Assembly (NCBI RefSeq): GCF_010686725.1
Contig: NZ_JAAGWZ010000001.1
Coordinates: 310,001 to 374,000, forward strand
Direction: 5' to 3'
DNA length: 64,000 nucleotides
DNA from: Galbitalea soli
GTDB taxonomy: Bacteria > Actinomycetota > Actinomycetes > Actinomycetales > Microbacteriaceae
Part shown: piece after piece, positions 63,409 through 64,000 of the stretch
Numbering within the stretch: the first letter of the stretch is position 1
Layout of the letters: every line of letters begins with the position of its first letter
Notes under the pieces: model-generated
Database searches by the model: none
What the model saw: only the letters and a program-made list of their open reading frames with translations
Told to the model about the DNA's origin: nothing
Program-made: the position numbers and the translations under genes

Positions 63409-63426
63409 TAGGGACCAAAGGCCCGG
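63409..63426. promoter_or_regulatory. DosR-like palindromic box upstream of cydA
   Basis: TAGGGACCAAAGGCCCGG, 14 of 18 positions identical to the site at 56.6 kb. An extra GGGAC half-site lies 7 bases to its left. The centre is about 100 bases upstream of the cydA GTG and the site is the most conspicuous motif in this intergenic gap. Confidence 0.6.
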
Positions 63427-63499
63427 ATCCGGCCCGAGCGCGGCGCGGGTGGGCGCAGGCGCGCTCGTGCTCCCCGGGCCATGCTCGCGTGCCCGTCAC

Positions 63500-63518
63500 G
63501 GCGGCCCTGCGGGCCGTC
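63500..63518 (-). terminator. Hairpin at the end of the PPOX gene
   Basis: An 8-bp stem with one G-T pair, GGCGGCCC / GGGCCGTC, and a 3-base loop, touching the stop codon on the minus strand. No T-run. Weak evidence for a terminator. Confidence 0.4.
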
Positions 63519-63945
63519 AGACGAGGTCGCGCACGGGCTCCGGACCGCGACTGAACCGTCGCCCGGTCACCTCCGTGGGGTGGATGCGCACGTAGCGGTA
63601 TTTCAGTGTGGGGATCCAGGGGGTGAGCGGTGCGCGGTCGGCCTCGTCGATCTCGGTCTGCGACTCCAACTCGCTCGCCGGACCCTTCGCGACCACGCTC
63701 CAGGCGACGGTGTCGGTGTATTCGTCGATCTCCAGCACCGCGCGCCCCGTGATCGCGAGCTCCAAGAGCTTCGTCCCCGGCGCCGTCCGCAGCAGGATCG
63801 AGTGACCGTCGCAGAAGTAGTTGATCGGGAACACGTCGACCTCGCCCGCGGCCGCGAGGGCCAGCCGCCCGAAACTGTGCGCGGCGAGCAGCCTCCACGC
63901 CTCATCACTGCCGAGCAACTCGACCGGGTTGGCACTGTCAGACAT
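63517..63945 (-). CDS. PPOX-fold (pyridoxamine 5'-phosphate oxidase-like) flavin/F420 protein
   Basis: 142 residues from the ATG (MSDSANPVELLG), which has AAAGGG nine bases upstream; a GTG six codons before it is also possible. The split beta-barrel motif FGRLALAAAGEVDVFPINYF is followed by GHSILLRTAPGTKLLELA and VAWSVVAKGPASELES, the pattern of the PPOX class that uses FMN, heme or F420. Small proteins of this kind are frequent in DosR regulons, which fits this locus, but the cofactor is unknown. A hairpin follows the stop. Confidence 0.85.
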   Translation of the reverse strand: MSDSANPVELLGSDEAWRLLAAHSFGRLALAAAGEVDVFPINYFCDGHSILLRTAPGTKLLELAITGRAVLEIDEYTDTVAWSVVAKGPASELESQTEIDEADRAPLTPWIPTLKYRYVRIHPTEVTGRRFSRGPEPVRDLV

Positions 63946-63967
63946 CGTCGTCTGCCCTTTCACTCGG

Positions 63968-63990
63968 GTCCCGCGTCAGGCGAGCGGGAC
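63968..63990. repeat. GTCCCGC / GCGGGAC inverted repeat upstream of the PPOX gene
   Basis: Perfect 7-bp arms around a 9-base centre, 23 bases upstream of the PPOX start at the window edge. It may be the terminator of a gene beyond the window or an operator; it does not match the DosR-like box. Confidence 0.5.
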
Positions 63991-64000
63991 GTGTTCGCTG

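Noticed and set aside
63968-63990. Third DosR-like box at the window edge
   Set aside because: It contains GGGAC on both strands, but the arms are 9 bases apart and the core does not match GGGACCnnnGGCCC.

Overview
The window is 64 kb of high-GC actinobacterial chromosome, most likely from a member of the Microbacteriaceae or a close relative. The support is gene content and order: a dcw cluster running murD-ftsW-murG-murC-ftsQ-ftsZ-yggS-sepF-yggT-divIVA, RbpA, mycothiol synthesis (mshC), PafB/PafC regulators beside tatA/tatC and a HelY helicase, and an actinobacterial bcc-aa3 respiratory chain. Many genes start with GTG or TTG and overlap by 1-14 bases. Almost all of it is vertically inherited housekeeping DNA. 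No phage, insertion sequence or CRISPR array was seen.

Layout. Bases 1-9,880 hold peptidoglycan precursor synthesis and division genes. Bases 9,860-20,820 hold lspA, rluD, dnaE, a flavin reductase, hisD, nrdR, pyrD, a DUF3043 membrane protein, an M20 dipeptidase and a HesB/ErpA Fe-S carrier. Bases 20,980-29,150 hold the aerobic respiratory chain as two tail-to-tail operons: ctaC-ctaD-ctaF on the plus strand and ctaE-qcrC-qcrA-qcrB on the minus strand. They are separated by about 890 bp of gene-free DNA that carries a terminator at each end and several repeat families between them. trpD follows. Bases 30,300-35,880 are a looser patch of small metabolic and stress genes, including a short-chain dehydrogenase that has lost its catalytic middle and a free-standing EF-Tu domain III-like protein. 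Bases 35,970-38,590 carry nfeD, an SPFH protein, a glycerophosphodiesterase and rbpA. Bases 38,590-50,830 carry lnt, helY, tatC, tatA, pafC, pafB, an FKBP lipoprotein, trmI, a HAD phosphatase, a PAC2 protein and mshC. In several other actinobacteria this neighbourhood contains the Pup-proteasome genes; none are present here. uppP, an M20 peptidase and tRNA-Leu(GAG) follow.

The last 10 kb (53.5-64 kb) is the most interesting part. It holds a DevS/DevR-like two-component system with two GAF domains, a divergent translationally coupled operon (universal stress protein, flavodoxin, MgtA-type ATPase), cytochrome bd oxidase (cydAB) and a PPOX-fold protein. Two near-identical palindromes, TAGGGACCnnnGGCCC, lie in the sensor/stress-operon divergent promoter and upstream of cydA. 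They resemble the mycobacterial DosR box. I infer a compact low-oxygen or redox regulon that would switch respiration from the bcc-aa3 chain encoded upstream to the bd oxidase.
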